This document shows positions 43,333 through 53,306 of a DNA stretch of 64,000 nt, piece after piece. How positions within the stretch are numbered: the stretch's first letter is position 1; the number at the start of each line of letters is the position of its first letter. The notes beneath the pieces are model-generated. The model ran no database searches and was not told the DNA's origin. It saw nothing but the letters and a program-made list of their open reading frames with translations. The DNA comes from Fulvia fulva. Lineage: Eukaryota > Ascomycota > Dothideomycetes > Mycosphaerellales > Mycosphaerellaceae. The DNA lies in contig NC_063023.1 in assembly GCF_020509005.1 (NCBI RefSeq), forward strand, positions 496,001-560,000, in the 5' to 3' direction. The translations under genes and the position numbers were made by a program.

Positions 43333-43930
43333 CTCGAGCTATAGCTGTAACCCTGGGGGAGTATGGAGCATTGCGTAGTGTTGTGTGTGCTTTCACTGTT
43401 TGGCATGTCGAAGTCGCGACGAAGATGACGCGACAAGAATCCCGGCCGCAGATCACGAAGCTGTCGCCTGGAAGTCTGTTGGCACGTGACCTGAGACACC
43501 TCAGGCACGCACACAATCTTTGTTCTGCAAATGGTTGTCAATAGCTGGCTAGATTGTTACAATATACCATGATATGATGAGCTAGTCGGCGCATATCGTG
43601 CAGGAAGATGAATGTGAGCATGTCGCAGCGGTGATCATCGCAGCAGCTGATGGCTTCACAACGCCACGTCTGCTTTATCGCCCGAATACCGCGACGGCGA
43701 CACAGAAGCTCAGCTACTACTTAACAAAGCGCAGTAGCGCGACGTGTGCGCTTCACCCATATCTTGTGCGTAGGACAGCAGCTATAAGAAGCACGCGTCG
43801 AAGATCGTTGTTGCTGTCCCGTCCTTCTCGAGGTGGACCCTTGATCTTGCATCCTCCCGGCTGACGACGATCCAAGCCGCAACACCTCTCCATACCTCTA
43901 CCAGCGGCCACGTATCGATCATCAACCAAC
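43333..43930. promoter_or_regulatory. Divergent promoter region between RAD52 and KEX1
   Basis: The two genes are transcribed away from each other across 598 bases, so both promoters must lie here. No individual element can be assigned with confidence. Confidence 0.55.
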
Positions 43931-45883
43931 ATGGCATATACACCACATCCGCCTGCCAGGCGGCGGCACTCTCCATGGAGCGCACTGCTATCCGTTGCAA
44001 CATTACTGTCATCAATATGGCTTCCTGTCGCCCAGGCCGCAAAGTCCGCCAGCGACTACTACATCCACGACCTCCCCGGCGCGCCTTCATCACCGCGATT
44101 AGATATGTACGCCGGCCACCTCGAGATTACACCCGACCACCATGGCAACCTCTTCTTCTGGCTGGTGAAGAACAGACATATAGGGGACAAGAAACGTCTG
44201 GTGTTGTGGCTGAATGGAGGGCCGGGGTGTAGTAGCATGGATGGTGCGCTGATGGAGATTGGGCCGTATAGAGTGAAAAAGGATGGTACATTGAGGCTGC
44301 AGGATGGAAGCTGGGACGAGTTTGCGAATGTCTTGTTCGTGGATAACCCGGTGGGCACGGGGTTCAGTTATGTGGATACGGACAGCTATGTGCATGAGAT
44401 GGACCAGATGGCTGAGCAGATGATCGCTTTCATGGACGGCTTCTTCAAGCTTTTTCCAGATCATGAGCATGACGATGTGAGTTGGGAACAATACATATGG
44501 AAGATATGTGGCCTAACATGATGGTAGATCTACATTGCAGGAGAATCTTACGCCGGTCAATGGATACCATACGTCGCAAAGGCTATCGTGGACCGCAACA
44601 AGGCCAATCAGAAACACAAGTGGAATCTCTCGGGTCTGCTGATTGGCAATGGCTGGATATCTGGGCCGGATCAGTACATCTCCTACATTCCTTTCGCGTA
44701 CGAAGCTGGCATTCTGCAGGCGGGCTCAGAGGCCGATAGAACAGCGACCAGACAACAACAGGATTGCCTCAAGGCCCTCAACGAACCTGGTGCTGCTGAC
44801 AAGATCGACGTCGCCGTGTGTGAATCTGTCATGCAAGAGATCCTGCGCAACACTCAAAGTTCTCCGGCCGACCAAGCATGCGTCAACATGTACGATGTTC
44901 GCCTCCGCGACAGCTACCCATCATGCGGCATGAACTGGCCTCCGGACCTCGCACAAGTCAAGCCATATCTCCGCCGCGACGACGTAAAGAAAGCACTTCA
45001 CATCAACGTCGACAAGAAGACAGGCTGGGTCGAATGCAACAACCAAGTCGGCGCCGCATTCACCGCCAAGAACTCCAAACCCAGCATGCAACTCCTCCCC
45101 GATCTCCTCGAAAAAATGCCCATCGTCCTCTTCTCTGGCGACAAGGACATGATCTGCAACCACATCGGTACCGAGAACCTCATCAACAATCTCAAATTCA
45201 ATGGCGGCACAGGTATGCAAAGCGACGGCATGACCTCCATGAAACACGACTGGACCTTCGAAGGCGAGCCTGCAGGCCAATACCAGACTGCCCGCAACCT
45301 CACCTACCTCCGCTTCTACAACTCCTCCCACATGGTCCCCTTCGACTACCCACGCCGAAGCCGAGACATGCTCGACCGCTTCATGGGCGTAGACATCGCG
45401 TCTATCGGCGGCACCCCAGTCGACAGCAAGATCGACGGCGAAAAGGGGACCGAAGTCTCAGTCGGAGGTCATCCCAACTCTACCGCCGCACAGGAGGAAG
45501 AAGCCAGCAGACTCCAAGAAGCACAATGGAACGCCTACCGCAGATCAGGAGAAGGCGCCCTTGCTGTGATCCTGATCGCCGCTGTTGCATGGGGGATCTT
45601 CATCTGGCGCAGCAGGAGGAGAAGACGAGGCTACCAAGGCGTCATCGGTAGCGATCCTTACGATGATGGCAGAGGCGACGGCCTTGGTCTCAATGGCCGC
45701 AAAGCCGAGCGTGACGTCGAGGCAGCGAGGGCTTATGACGAGGCTGAATTGGACGACATGGAAGTGGGCAGGATTGGAAAGAGTAAAGAGAGGTCTAACA
45801 TGGACGACGATGATGCTTTTGCGCTGGATGACGAGGATGAAGATGAGGGGCCGAGACATGGGAGGGCGAATGGGCACGTATAA
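43931..45883 (+). CDS. KEX1: Pheromone-processing carboxypeptidase Kex1
   Basis: This serine carboxypeptidase of the late Golgi trims C-terminal Lys and Arg from peptides after Kex2 cleavage. Exons 43931-44476 and 44528-45883 encode 633 residues. The signal peptide/anchor is at the N-terminus ([18 protein letters not shown]). Substrate-binding [12 protein letters not shown] lies near 97-108. The nucleophile is Ser189 in GESYAG, the catalytic Asp lies in the GDKD motif at 387-390, and His450 lies in [10 protein letters not shown] membrane helix ([17 protein letters not shown]) near 545 is followed by a basic stop-transfer and a long acidic cytoplasmic tail (DDDDAF, DEDEDEG). This complete layout separates Kex1 from vacuolar carboxypeptidase Y. 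RAD52 is divergent upstream. Confidence 0.95.
44477..44527 (+). other. 51-nt phase-0 intron in KEX1
   Basis: Donor GTGAGT, branch GCCTAACAT, acceptor GGTAG. It interrupts the gene just before [10 protein letters not shown]; an in-frame TGA lies inside it, so it must be removed. Confidence 0.9.
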
Positions 45884-46188
45884 GGGCGTTGGGTCTCATT
45901 AGGCATGCTTTTAGCGATGGGGTATGCTTCGATATGCTGATGTAGATGGCGGTATTGTTATTGTACTGCGCAGCCCTTTACTTCTTTCTTTGTTGTGCCC
46001 AGGTGGTGTGCCGCTTTGGCTTCTTGATGCTGACTTATTGCCGGCGGCGTGGAGAAGAGGTGGATGCGCCCTCTCCTTGGGGAGATGTCTCGTGGTGATA
46101 TGACTGAAAGAGCGTGAGTCGGATCCTTAGTATCGCTCCCACCCATGAACAGCTACGAACGATGATGATGATTCTTTGACACCATATC
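45884..46188. other. Short intergenic region, nothing recognised
   Basis: About 305 bases after KEX1; presumably its 3' UTR. Confidence 0.4.
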
Positions 46189-46668
46189 TCACCTTTTCCT
46201 TCCTAGGATGCCCAAACTCCGCAGGTCGCAGGAATCCAGTCGTCGAGAAAAGTTTGACAGGCAAGCAGTAAGTAGCAGGAGCCCCAAGGCTTCCCCGTTA
46301 ACTAACTGGTTCAAGGAAGGTCTGCTGGTGACAGTCCCCATTACATTTGCCCAAAGCTGGCAGATCTTCTCCATGATCTTGTCATCGGACGCTTTGGGGT
46401 CGATGAGGGAGTACACTTCGGCCCAGGGATCCTGGTACTGTAGAGTACTTGAGGATGTGGAATGCCGTTGGCAGTATTGGAGCTCTTGCGAGATATTCTC
46501 GGTGACGGTTCGCATTGCCTTTTCGAACTGTACTGAGATGCGACCACGGCAGTCCTTCAATGGCCGCAAGCGGAACTATCCTGGCAGCATCGACTACCGG
46601 AGATCAAATTCCCAGACGGCGGCAGAAACCAAGCACCATCCCAGCAAGGCGTTGAAGACTACCTCCAT
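46189..46668 (-). pseudogene. C-terminal remnant of a fungal regulator-like gene
   Basis: From the ATG at 46668 the minus strand reads MEVVFNALLGWCLVSAAVWEFDL, then a TAG and soon another TAG. It continues in the same frame through RPLKDCRGRISVQFEKAMRTV, EVYSLIDPKASDDKIMEKICQLW and LLLLTACLSNFSRRL to the stop at 46189. The helical text looks like the C-terminal region of a larger fungal protein of unknown role, perhaps a regulator, cut off at its N-terminus. A 227-codon plus-strand frame covers the same DNA but reads as random sequence. Confidence 0.45.
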
Positions 46669-46913
46669 GCAAGAAATCGATACAGATACTGCACTATGTG
46701 ACCTCAACCCCCCGAACATCTGTCTCAGCCCTCAATGTGGCTTATTGGGGTACGAGGTCCTGAGATTGGAGACGTTGCAGGTGTTCCGTATAGATCGAGA
46801 GCTAAAGCTTTCACATGTATCAGCTGGGCTGAAGGAGACTCTTGTCGGCATTCTGGAAGCCACCGAGGGAGAGAATCTACCTGTTTCGTAAGAGTGCACG
46901 TCACGAACCCCGG

Positions 46914-47228
46914 ATGCCTACAGCGATCCGATGTTGGGGATATGAGGGAGTTACGTTCAACAGGTTCAAGAAGCTTCCTGCGGAGCTCAGGGTGGAGACT
47001 TATCGATGGTGTTTAGCTATGCTGCTCACCCGCCTGAGTGAATCTCGTGGATCTAGGTGCGAGATTATCAACAAAATGTCGAAATTGTTGAGGAAGAATG
47101 CCGGTCCTGTCTTTTTTCAGGAGACCTCGTCGGTCTTTGACGGATTGGTCAATCGGCATCGCCCCGGCGGTCTGGTTTGTTCAAGGAATAGGTGCCCTGA
47201 ATTAAACCCTGGACGTGTCATTGGGTGA
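46914..47228 (+). pseudogene. F-box-like gene fragment
   Basis: The frame from the ATG at 46914 gives 104 residues. FNRFKKLPAELRVETYRWCL carries the LPAELRxxxY core shared by the F-box-like genes of this window, followed by EIINKMSKLLRKNAGPVFFQE, which fits the recurring LLRKEALPxFY block. It is much shorter than the 270-308 residue relatives downstream and lacks the SAP-like N-terminus and the C-terminal half. It is more likely a broken copy than a functional gene. Confidence 0.45.
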
Positions 47229-47849
47229 GTGGAGCTTCCGAGGGTGCGTTGAGCCCCCAAGCTCTCGAGTGGTCAATCAGTATCGCCGCCACCGTCAAGG
47301 TATATGCGAGGAACACGTTCCTTGAGCAAGCTCCTCGAAGTCTCATGCAATAGGCGCGGAGCTTCCCGGTATGTCTTGAGAGGGAGGGATGTTTTCGGCT
47401 CGGAATGGCATAATGCAAGTAGAAGAGGGGGTAAAGCAAGTTAATCTGTCGAAGGACCGATGGTCTGATGACACTGCTTGAGTGAGATCTTTCAAAAATG
47501 CTGAAGAGAGGCAGAGGCCTGCCTCAAAGACGAGCGAAGGCACTACCGAGCGCTATCCGTGTGTAAATAGCATTCTGCGAGCAAAGGAGCGAGCTTAGGA
47601 GGTAGGAGGTACCTTAGATTTAGAGTGAATCGCACGGGTCGGAGAAACAAATTCGCTAGCGCTAGAATCTAGCCACTTATAGGCGCTATGCAAAATTAGT
47701 TTTAACCAATCAAAAGTGCCGCTATCTGTATCGCTAAGGTGGAGATACAGCACGGACGCACTTTACATTTACCTCCCTAAACGTCGCGCGACACAATTGG
47801 TATCCGAATGTATGTAATTAACGCTGACGTGGAGAAGCTATTGCCGCGT

Positions 47850-48181
47850 CAACAAATCGAAGGACTCAACTTCACTGAGACCTACACCGGAGTGATGAAG
47901 ACAGCTGCTTTGCGTATGCTATTCGCACTGGCTGCAGCCCTCGGCTGGACCTGACCCAAGATGGAGTTCATTAGCGCGCTCCTGGATGGTGAGATGCCAG
48001 AGGAGGCCTAAATTTAACTCCCTCTCGATGCACCTGGAGATACCGGCAATGCGCGATGTGCGAAACTGCTCAAGAGCTTGTACGGGCTAAACCAACCCCT
48101 CCGACTATGGTACTCCAAGCTACGGAGTCGGTTGGAGAAGCACGCAATGGTGGCCTCTCCGTTCGACGTCACATCGAATAG
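47850..48181 (+). mobile_element. Ty1/copia reverse transcriptase fragment
   Basis: The plus-strand frame reads GLNFTETYTGVMKTAALRML, LAAALGWT(stop)PKMEFISALLDGEMPEEA, then CAKLLKSLYGLNQPLRLWYSKLRS. This is the copia RT order (YTETFAPV, QMDVKTAFLHG, KSLYGLKQAPRLWY). Three stops lie inside it. The flanks from about 47600 and to about 48230 are AT-richer and likely belong to the same relic, but ends, LTRs and target duplications are not visible. It lies in the F-box-like gene cluster, well away from the main repeat islands. Confidence 0.8.
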
Positions 48182-48397
48182 ACGGGGTATGTAAGATCTG
48201 GCGAAAGTCGCTTTGGAGGGCGGAAGCGGCTAGGATTGAACTGCCGCCAGAAAGCTGGGATTCACTTGAGCACGTGAACCGCACGGATGTGCCAAGCCGC
48301 AGCAGGGTTCAGAGCTTTGAACCCTCCAGAGAGCACTTCTCCCGTCGCACATCCCTTCAGCACACAACATCAGACGACAGGACCCAGTACAGCAACA

Positions 48398-49375
48398 ATG
48401 GTTCAATATCGAGGTCGCGCGGAGTTCAGCAATCTGCTATTGCATGACTGGAAGTTGATGCGCCGAGAAGATTGCAGTCGCGAACAACTGCGCACAGAGC
48501 TGAAGTTGAAAGGGCACCACATCTCCAAGTCCGCGGCGAAATCGCTCTCTCACGAGCAGCTGCAAGACCGGCTTTCGCGAGTTGATCGTGGGCTCATGTT
48601 GTATGGCAGAGAGTCAGAAGCTGGTGAGTAGCCCATAGTACTGAGCTCTGACATCGCTAATATCATGCGACCCGTAGAACTGCGAGATCTATGTCAGAAG
48701 CGCAACATCCCCAGCACGAGCACCACGACCAAGCCGCAGCTCATCAGCGCCCTCGAGAAAGCCGACGAGGACCGCACATTCCTACGCTTCATGGATCTGC
48801 CACCGGAACTCCGAACTCGCATCTATGACTTCTACTTCGAGCCGCTTCATCGCGTCCGCTGGGACGTAGCCCCCTACACAATTCCGCCGCCGCCTATCAC
48901 TATAGTCTCTAAACAACTCCGGCTCGAATCACACCCTCTCTTCTACAACCTCTGAACTATCCTCATCGGCTACGGAAACTTAGGGATCCTCAAACGCGCA
49001 GGTAACCCACGTCTCATCGGCATAACCCCACTGATCGGGCGTCTCATCGAACTAGCTGCACCAGCCGTTATTCAGCGGTACAAGAAAATCGACCTTCACG
49101 TGGCACTCGACAGGACGAGTGGCAGAGAACCTATCAGGATGCTTTATGAGATAGAACTTCCACTTCGAGATGGCGGATGGTTCTTCCATTGGAGATTAGA
49201 TGCGCCGCAGGCTTCTGTAGAGGTGTGGGCGGCTGTAGAGAGGATCCGAGAGGAGGTGGAGTTACATTTAGAAGCGATGAACAAGCGAGAAAATATGGAG
49301 ATTGACCGGTGGGACGTCGAGGCTTTTAGACTGATCTTTGAGAGAGGCTTGATTGAGGTGTTGGATCTGGAGTAG
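48398..49375 (+). pseudogene. SAP + F-box-like protein gene with one in-frame TGA
   Basis: Exons 48398-48623 and 48678-49375 give 308 codons. The N-terminal domain starts MVQYRGRAEF. The splice brings together a SAP-like motif (ELRDLCQKRNIPST...KPQLISALEKAD), directly followed by FMDLPPELRTRIYDFYFE, the F-box/2EXR-like core, and ITIVSKQLRLESHPLFYNL. Then a TGA stands at 48953-48955, and the same frame continues open for 140 codons to a proper end (GLIEVLDLE, stop at 49375) with good family similarity. Without that codon the gene would be full length. It could be a nonsense allele (CGA to TGA is one transition), a recoded stop, or a sequencing error. First of three tandem paralogues on this strand. 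Confidence 0.75.
48624..48677 (+). other. 54-nt phase-1 intron in the SAP + F-box-like gene
   Basis: Donor GTGAGT, branch CGCTAATA, acceptor CCCGTAG. The splice creates the Glu codon that begins the SAP-like helix. The paralogue at 50782 has an intron at the same place and phase. Confidence 0.8.
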
Positions 49376-50781
49376 GGCAGTGCGAGATCGTCTTGTTGCG
49401 TACAGGGAAACTAGCTCAGAGAACAATGAATGTTAGGCAAAGAGCGAGAATCCGACAAAGCATACACAATAGTAGGTGGAACAAGCGGTATGGCATAAGG
49501 GTGCAATGGTGACCCAAGTTGGCAGCGTAGAACAGAGTAATTGCAAAGGCTATTACATCTATGTGCGATGGTGGCTAATGGGACCCTTCCCTTAGCCACA
49601 TACACCAAAGAGAATACAATTTGTACTGCAGTTGTGCTACTTCTACGTAACCTCGAAGTCTCGTTCGGTCGAGTCGCTCTTTGTCTCTCTTTATCTAACC
49701 TAGCGTTCTAGCTTACAATAGTAGTAACAAAGCTCCAGAACCGCTTTCAAAATGCTCGAGCCACGTGTGTTGGGATCTAGCGCACCTCAAGGCTCCTTAG
49801 CCAGTCACAATGACTATGACACCGTGACTAGTCGCAATATCGTGGGACAGAACTGTCTTATGGACTAGAGCTGACTGACCGCGTCATTGAAGATACAAGG
49901 CTTGATCATACCTTATCGACATCATGAAACTTACAATTCTCATAGAATGCTAGTTGCTCCATTCGTGCGCGATGATCTTATGCACGTTCAAAGCATGAAG
50001 ATGGGTGAATATCGCATAGGACGGAGAGCCATGGGAGAGAGGTGAGGCTTCCAGCATCAAGAATGAATCGACGTAGTCAGGTGGCACAGGGTCTGAGAGC
50101 CCTTGTTAAGCGAAGGGTAGCTTGGAAGGCACCGAGAGCGAGCGCTAGTCGTACCGTAGGGAGCTTGCGACCGTAGGTCAACGACGTTAGCGAGCGAAGG
50201 TGTCTAGAAAGCGCCCGTAGCGATAACTACAATTCTAACGAGATCAAAATGTGGCGGTGCTGTAGCTGTTGGCCTATATAAGGTCGAGAGATAATTTAGA
50301 GCGCACGCTCTTATTAGTCAAAAAGAAGCCAGAAATTTATAATTAGCTACGTATATACCCGCTAGTAGACTTAGACCCCTTCTCGGCGAAGAACTCCAAA
50401 ATCTGTATACAGCTACCTTACACTTAATATAACGACACGGACAGCGAGATTATAGCTTCGAAACAGAGCTAGCTAGAAAGAGCGACGTCGAAAGGTTGCG
50501 CTACGAAGTGTCGGCGGCGCTATCGATGCGGGCGCATACCCTTCGCGCCTCCCCTTAAGACGGTTACCGGCTCTCTAGCACTACATTTTGTGGACTGCCT
50601 TCGTGCTCGGACTCACTTATGCACGTGGCCCGCACGGGCCAGCTTAGTCTCAAGAAAACTGTTTTTCCTCGGTCTCAACTACACACACCCGTATATATAC
50701 TCCACAAAACACATCAATACTTCTCGAGTCCAGCATCGCGGGCCTTGCTTCCCACCTCATCGGCCTCGAAGTACTGACACG
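49376..50781. other. 1.4-kb intergenic region with RIP-like patch and AT-rich DNA
   Basis: Up to about 50080 the composition is ordinary and no gene is seen. From about 50100 to 50780 there is repeat-like DNA with many TAG/CTA triplets, short GC-rich runs (GCGAGCG) and mutated text that continues into the next pseudogene. It may be a decayed transposon or a RIP-hit duplicated segment; I cannot name it. Confidence 0.45.
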
Positions 50782-51874
50782 ATAGTGCAGCTCGAGGAGA
50801 ACCGAGGTTATTACACACGATACGGCCCTAGGGGAGACTACTAGAAGTTACAGTTTCGGCAAAATGTAACTCCAGAGGAGTTACGGATAGACCTCGAAGC
50901 GAGCGGACGGCAAGACGGCAAGGCTCTTAGACAGTGTCTAAGGCTCTGCTGCTCGCAGATCTGCGGAAGTTGCTCTAGCGTGTTAATCGAGGGCTGATAC
51001 TGTATAGGAAGCGTCCAATACAGGGTAAGCACGATAAGAGCGTCTTCACTTGAAGATTAATGCTGATATTCTCGCAGAGCTTCGCACTATCTCTACATAC
51101 CGCGGCATTATCATCGCGAAGGGCTCTAACAAGGTGCACCTAATCGAGACACTAGAGAAGGCTGATGACGAACGCACATTCCACAAATTCCTCGACTTGC
51201 CAGCAGAACTGCGCGTTCGGATCTACGACTATCACCTCGACACCTTTAGAAACCTGATAGACTCCAAGTTGCCTCCTGCTCCCTTTGATTTTCGCGCGTA
51301 TTGGGATAAATCCTCGAGCGTCGCGAGGGCTCAGAGGGAGGTAGACCGCACGCACGATCTACCACTGGGCATGCCACAACCGTCCATCACGAAGGTCTGT
51401 CAGCTGGTCCGCCAAGAGTCACTTCCACGCTTCTACCTGGTCCACAGAATGAGGATTGAGTTCGACAATAAACGCCAATGGGTACGATGGGGTACCGCAG
51501 CACATCCTACACTGCACAGTGACTACATGTCCCAGCTCGCAAGATCCATCACCAACCACCCCAAGCTTCTGTCCGAGTACAAGAAGTTCCTCGTCCGCGC
51601 GAACCTGACAGCAACGAATGGAATGACTCAGGTTGAGGCGCATCTCGAGATCGATCTCCCTCCACGCAAGGGCGCTATAGTGTCACGTCAGAAGTACGAC
51701 ACAACGGGACGGGCGGTGGGGTCGTTCGAAATACCTATCGAAGACATGAAGACGCAGGTGGACACTCTGATGGGCAAAATCGCGAAGCGGGAGGAACTTG
51801 AGCTACGATTGGAGGACCTTCAAGCTCTCAGGGTCATCTTCGACAATGGAGCACGCAGACTGGTCGTGCCATAA
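50782..51874 (+). pseudogene. SAP + F-box-like paralogue with RIP-type damage in exon 1
   Basis: The second half (from 51078) is intact to the stop at 51874: the SAP-like ELRTISTYRGIIIAKGSNK, FLDLPAELRVRIYDYHLDTF, SITKVCQLVRQESLPRFYLVHRM and a helical C-terminus. It aligns with the neighbour at 48398 throughout. The first exon is ruined: the ATG position reads ATA (50782-50784), the TGG of the DWKL phrase reads TAG (50842-50844), and the frame is shifted before RVNRGLILY. An intron at 51025-51077 (GTAAGC...TCGCAG) matches the paralogue's position and phase. The open frame that remains has no ATG for its first 100 codons. G-to-A changes at ATG and TGG are what RIP would produce. Confidence 0.7.
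51025..51077 (+). other. 53-nt intron conserved with the upstream paralogue
   Basis: Donor GTAAGC, acceptor TTCTCGCAG, phase 1, at the same codon as the 48624-48677 intron. The branch site is weak (TGCTGAT). Confidence 0.65.
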
Positions 51875-52316
51875 GCAGAGGATGCAGGGGTCAGGACGGC
51901 AGCCCAATTGATGATACTCTGTACAGTAGGAGGCCAAACATCGTTGGCGTACTGTCTTCTATGTTAGAGCGTGTGTGTCACAACGAGCAGTGCAGGAGAC
52001 CTGGAGGATCTGCTAAGAGCAAGTTGAATCGATGTGCTGCTCAACTCAGGTGTCTGAACAGCTGCGCAGCTCAGCACTATCCGCTACCGACGCGAAGACT
52101 GGGATACCCGAGCACGTAGCTAGATCTCCATATGCGCTTCGACTTTCGATGCTCAATGTTTCTTTGTCAGTCGCACATACAGTGTCTAGTCCTTGTGCCA
52201 GATTAAGCGAAATCGAACAAAGCCTTATCGCCGCTTTTGGTGGCCATGTCCTCCACGATAGATGATCAGCACAGCTTGGGAGGAACACTCAGTCGTCAAC
52301 AGATAAACAAGAGAAC
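51875..52316. other. Intergenic region between F-box-like paralogues
   Basis: About 440 bases of ordinary composition. It must contain the promoter of the third paralogue; nothing else is recognised. Confidence 0.45.
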
Positions 52317-53243
52317 ATGGTCCAGCACGCACCTCCCTCCGCCAACAATTGGCCACTGCACTACTGGAAACTGCCACATGTCGAGCTTACCCACCGCATC
52401 GATCTACAGAACAGGTTGAACGTCCTGCATTACTTCTGGCCAGCGTCAGCAACGACACCTCGTCTCCAATACCTCAGCAACCGTGCCAATCGAGGCCTCA
52501 TCTCCTACGATTCCTGCACCACGATAGAGCTGCACAGCTTTTGCGTCCAACGCAAGCTGATTGCTAAAGATGACCTTCCAACCACTCCCGGGTTCGCTAG
52601 TACTAGACCGAACCTGATCACACTGCTTGAAACCTCCGATGATGCGCAGACTTTCCCTTTGCTAGCTCTTCCGCCCGAGCTTCGTGAGAAGGTCTACGCA
52701 CACCACATTCTCTCCCTCCTTCCGCCACTTCATCCACCCCACGAAGCCTTTCTCACGCAAAGCATGACCATGCCACCGCCGCCTCTTATCGAAGTATCAC
52801 GTCTCCTGCGGAAAGAAGCCCTCCCGATATTCTACGATCTCCACCGCGCCAAGATCGGCGTCATAGATCCTTATGGCAATGTATTCAGTGATAAAGCCTA
52901 TGCCATTACAGAGCCTGTGGATGCTCTCATCGCTCGAGCGCCAGATGCGGTTATCGGGAGGTACCAGAGCCTGGAGCTGAGTGGGATTGTCAGCATGAAT
53001 GGGAGAAGTGGTGGCAGGTGCGGCGTGTGGTTCGAGGTGGAGATGCCTAGGGAGAGGAGAAAGGGAAGCGTGAAGATGATGGGAAAGTTTGGAGGGGCTG
53101 CGGTCATGGAGAGGTTTGAAGGTGTTGTAGTGAGAATGGAAGGCAGGTTACAAGCTGTTCTAGATGAGATGACAGAGCATGGAAGGGGTCTAGAAAGCAG
53201 TGACCTGGAACTGTTCCGGAAGTGCTTCGCCCAGGCTGTATGA
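52317..53243 (+). CDS. SAP + F-box-like protein, intact third paralogue
   Basis: The protein has 308 residues in one exon and starts MVQHAPPSANNWPLHYWKL, like its neighbour's MVQ...HDWKL. RANRGLISYDSCTTIELHSFCVQRKLI aligns with the RGLMLYGRESEAELRDLCQKRNI region that carries an intron in both upstream copies, but here there is no intron. The SAP-like motif is less ideal (RPNLITLLETSDDAQTF). The F-box-like core is LALPPELREKVYAHHIL, followed by PPPLIEVSRLLRKEALPIFYDLHR, WFEVEMP and a helical C-terminus. Function is unknown. F-box proteins usually select ubiquitination substrates; whether this core binds Skp1 is not shown. Confidence 0.72.
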   Translation: MVQHAPPSANNWPLHYWKLPHVELTHRIDLQNRLNVLHYFWPASATTPRLQYLSNRANRGLISYDSCTTIELHSFCVQRKLIAKDDLPTTPGFASTRPNLITLLETSDDAQTFPLLALPPELREKVYAHHILSLLPPLHPPHEAFLTQSMTMPPPPLIEVSRLLRKEALPIFYDLHRAKIGVIDPYGNVFSDKAYAITEPVDALIARAPDAVIGRYQSLELSGIVSMNGRSGGRCGVWFEVEMPRERRKGSVKMMGKFGGAAVMERFEGVVVRMEGRLQAVLDEMTEHGRGLESSDLELFRKCFAQAV

Positions 53244-53306
53244 TGACAATACCACCCATGAGCCTATTTGCTCGGCGAGATCAGCTCGATGATGGCAGCG
53301 TGCGTC

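Noticed and set aside
46208..46891. 227-codon plus-strand open frame
   Set aside because: The opposite strand holds recognisable protein-like helical blocks with two stops; the plus-strand text looks random.
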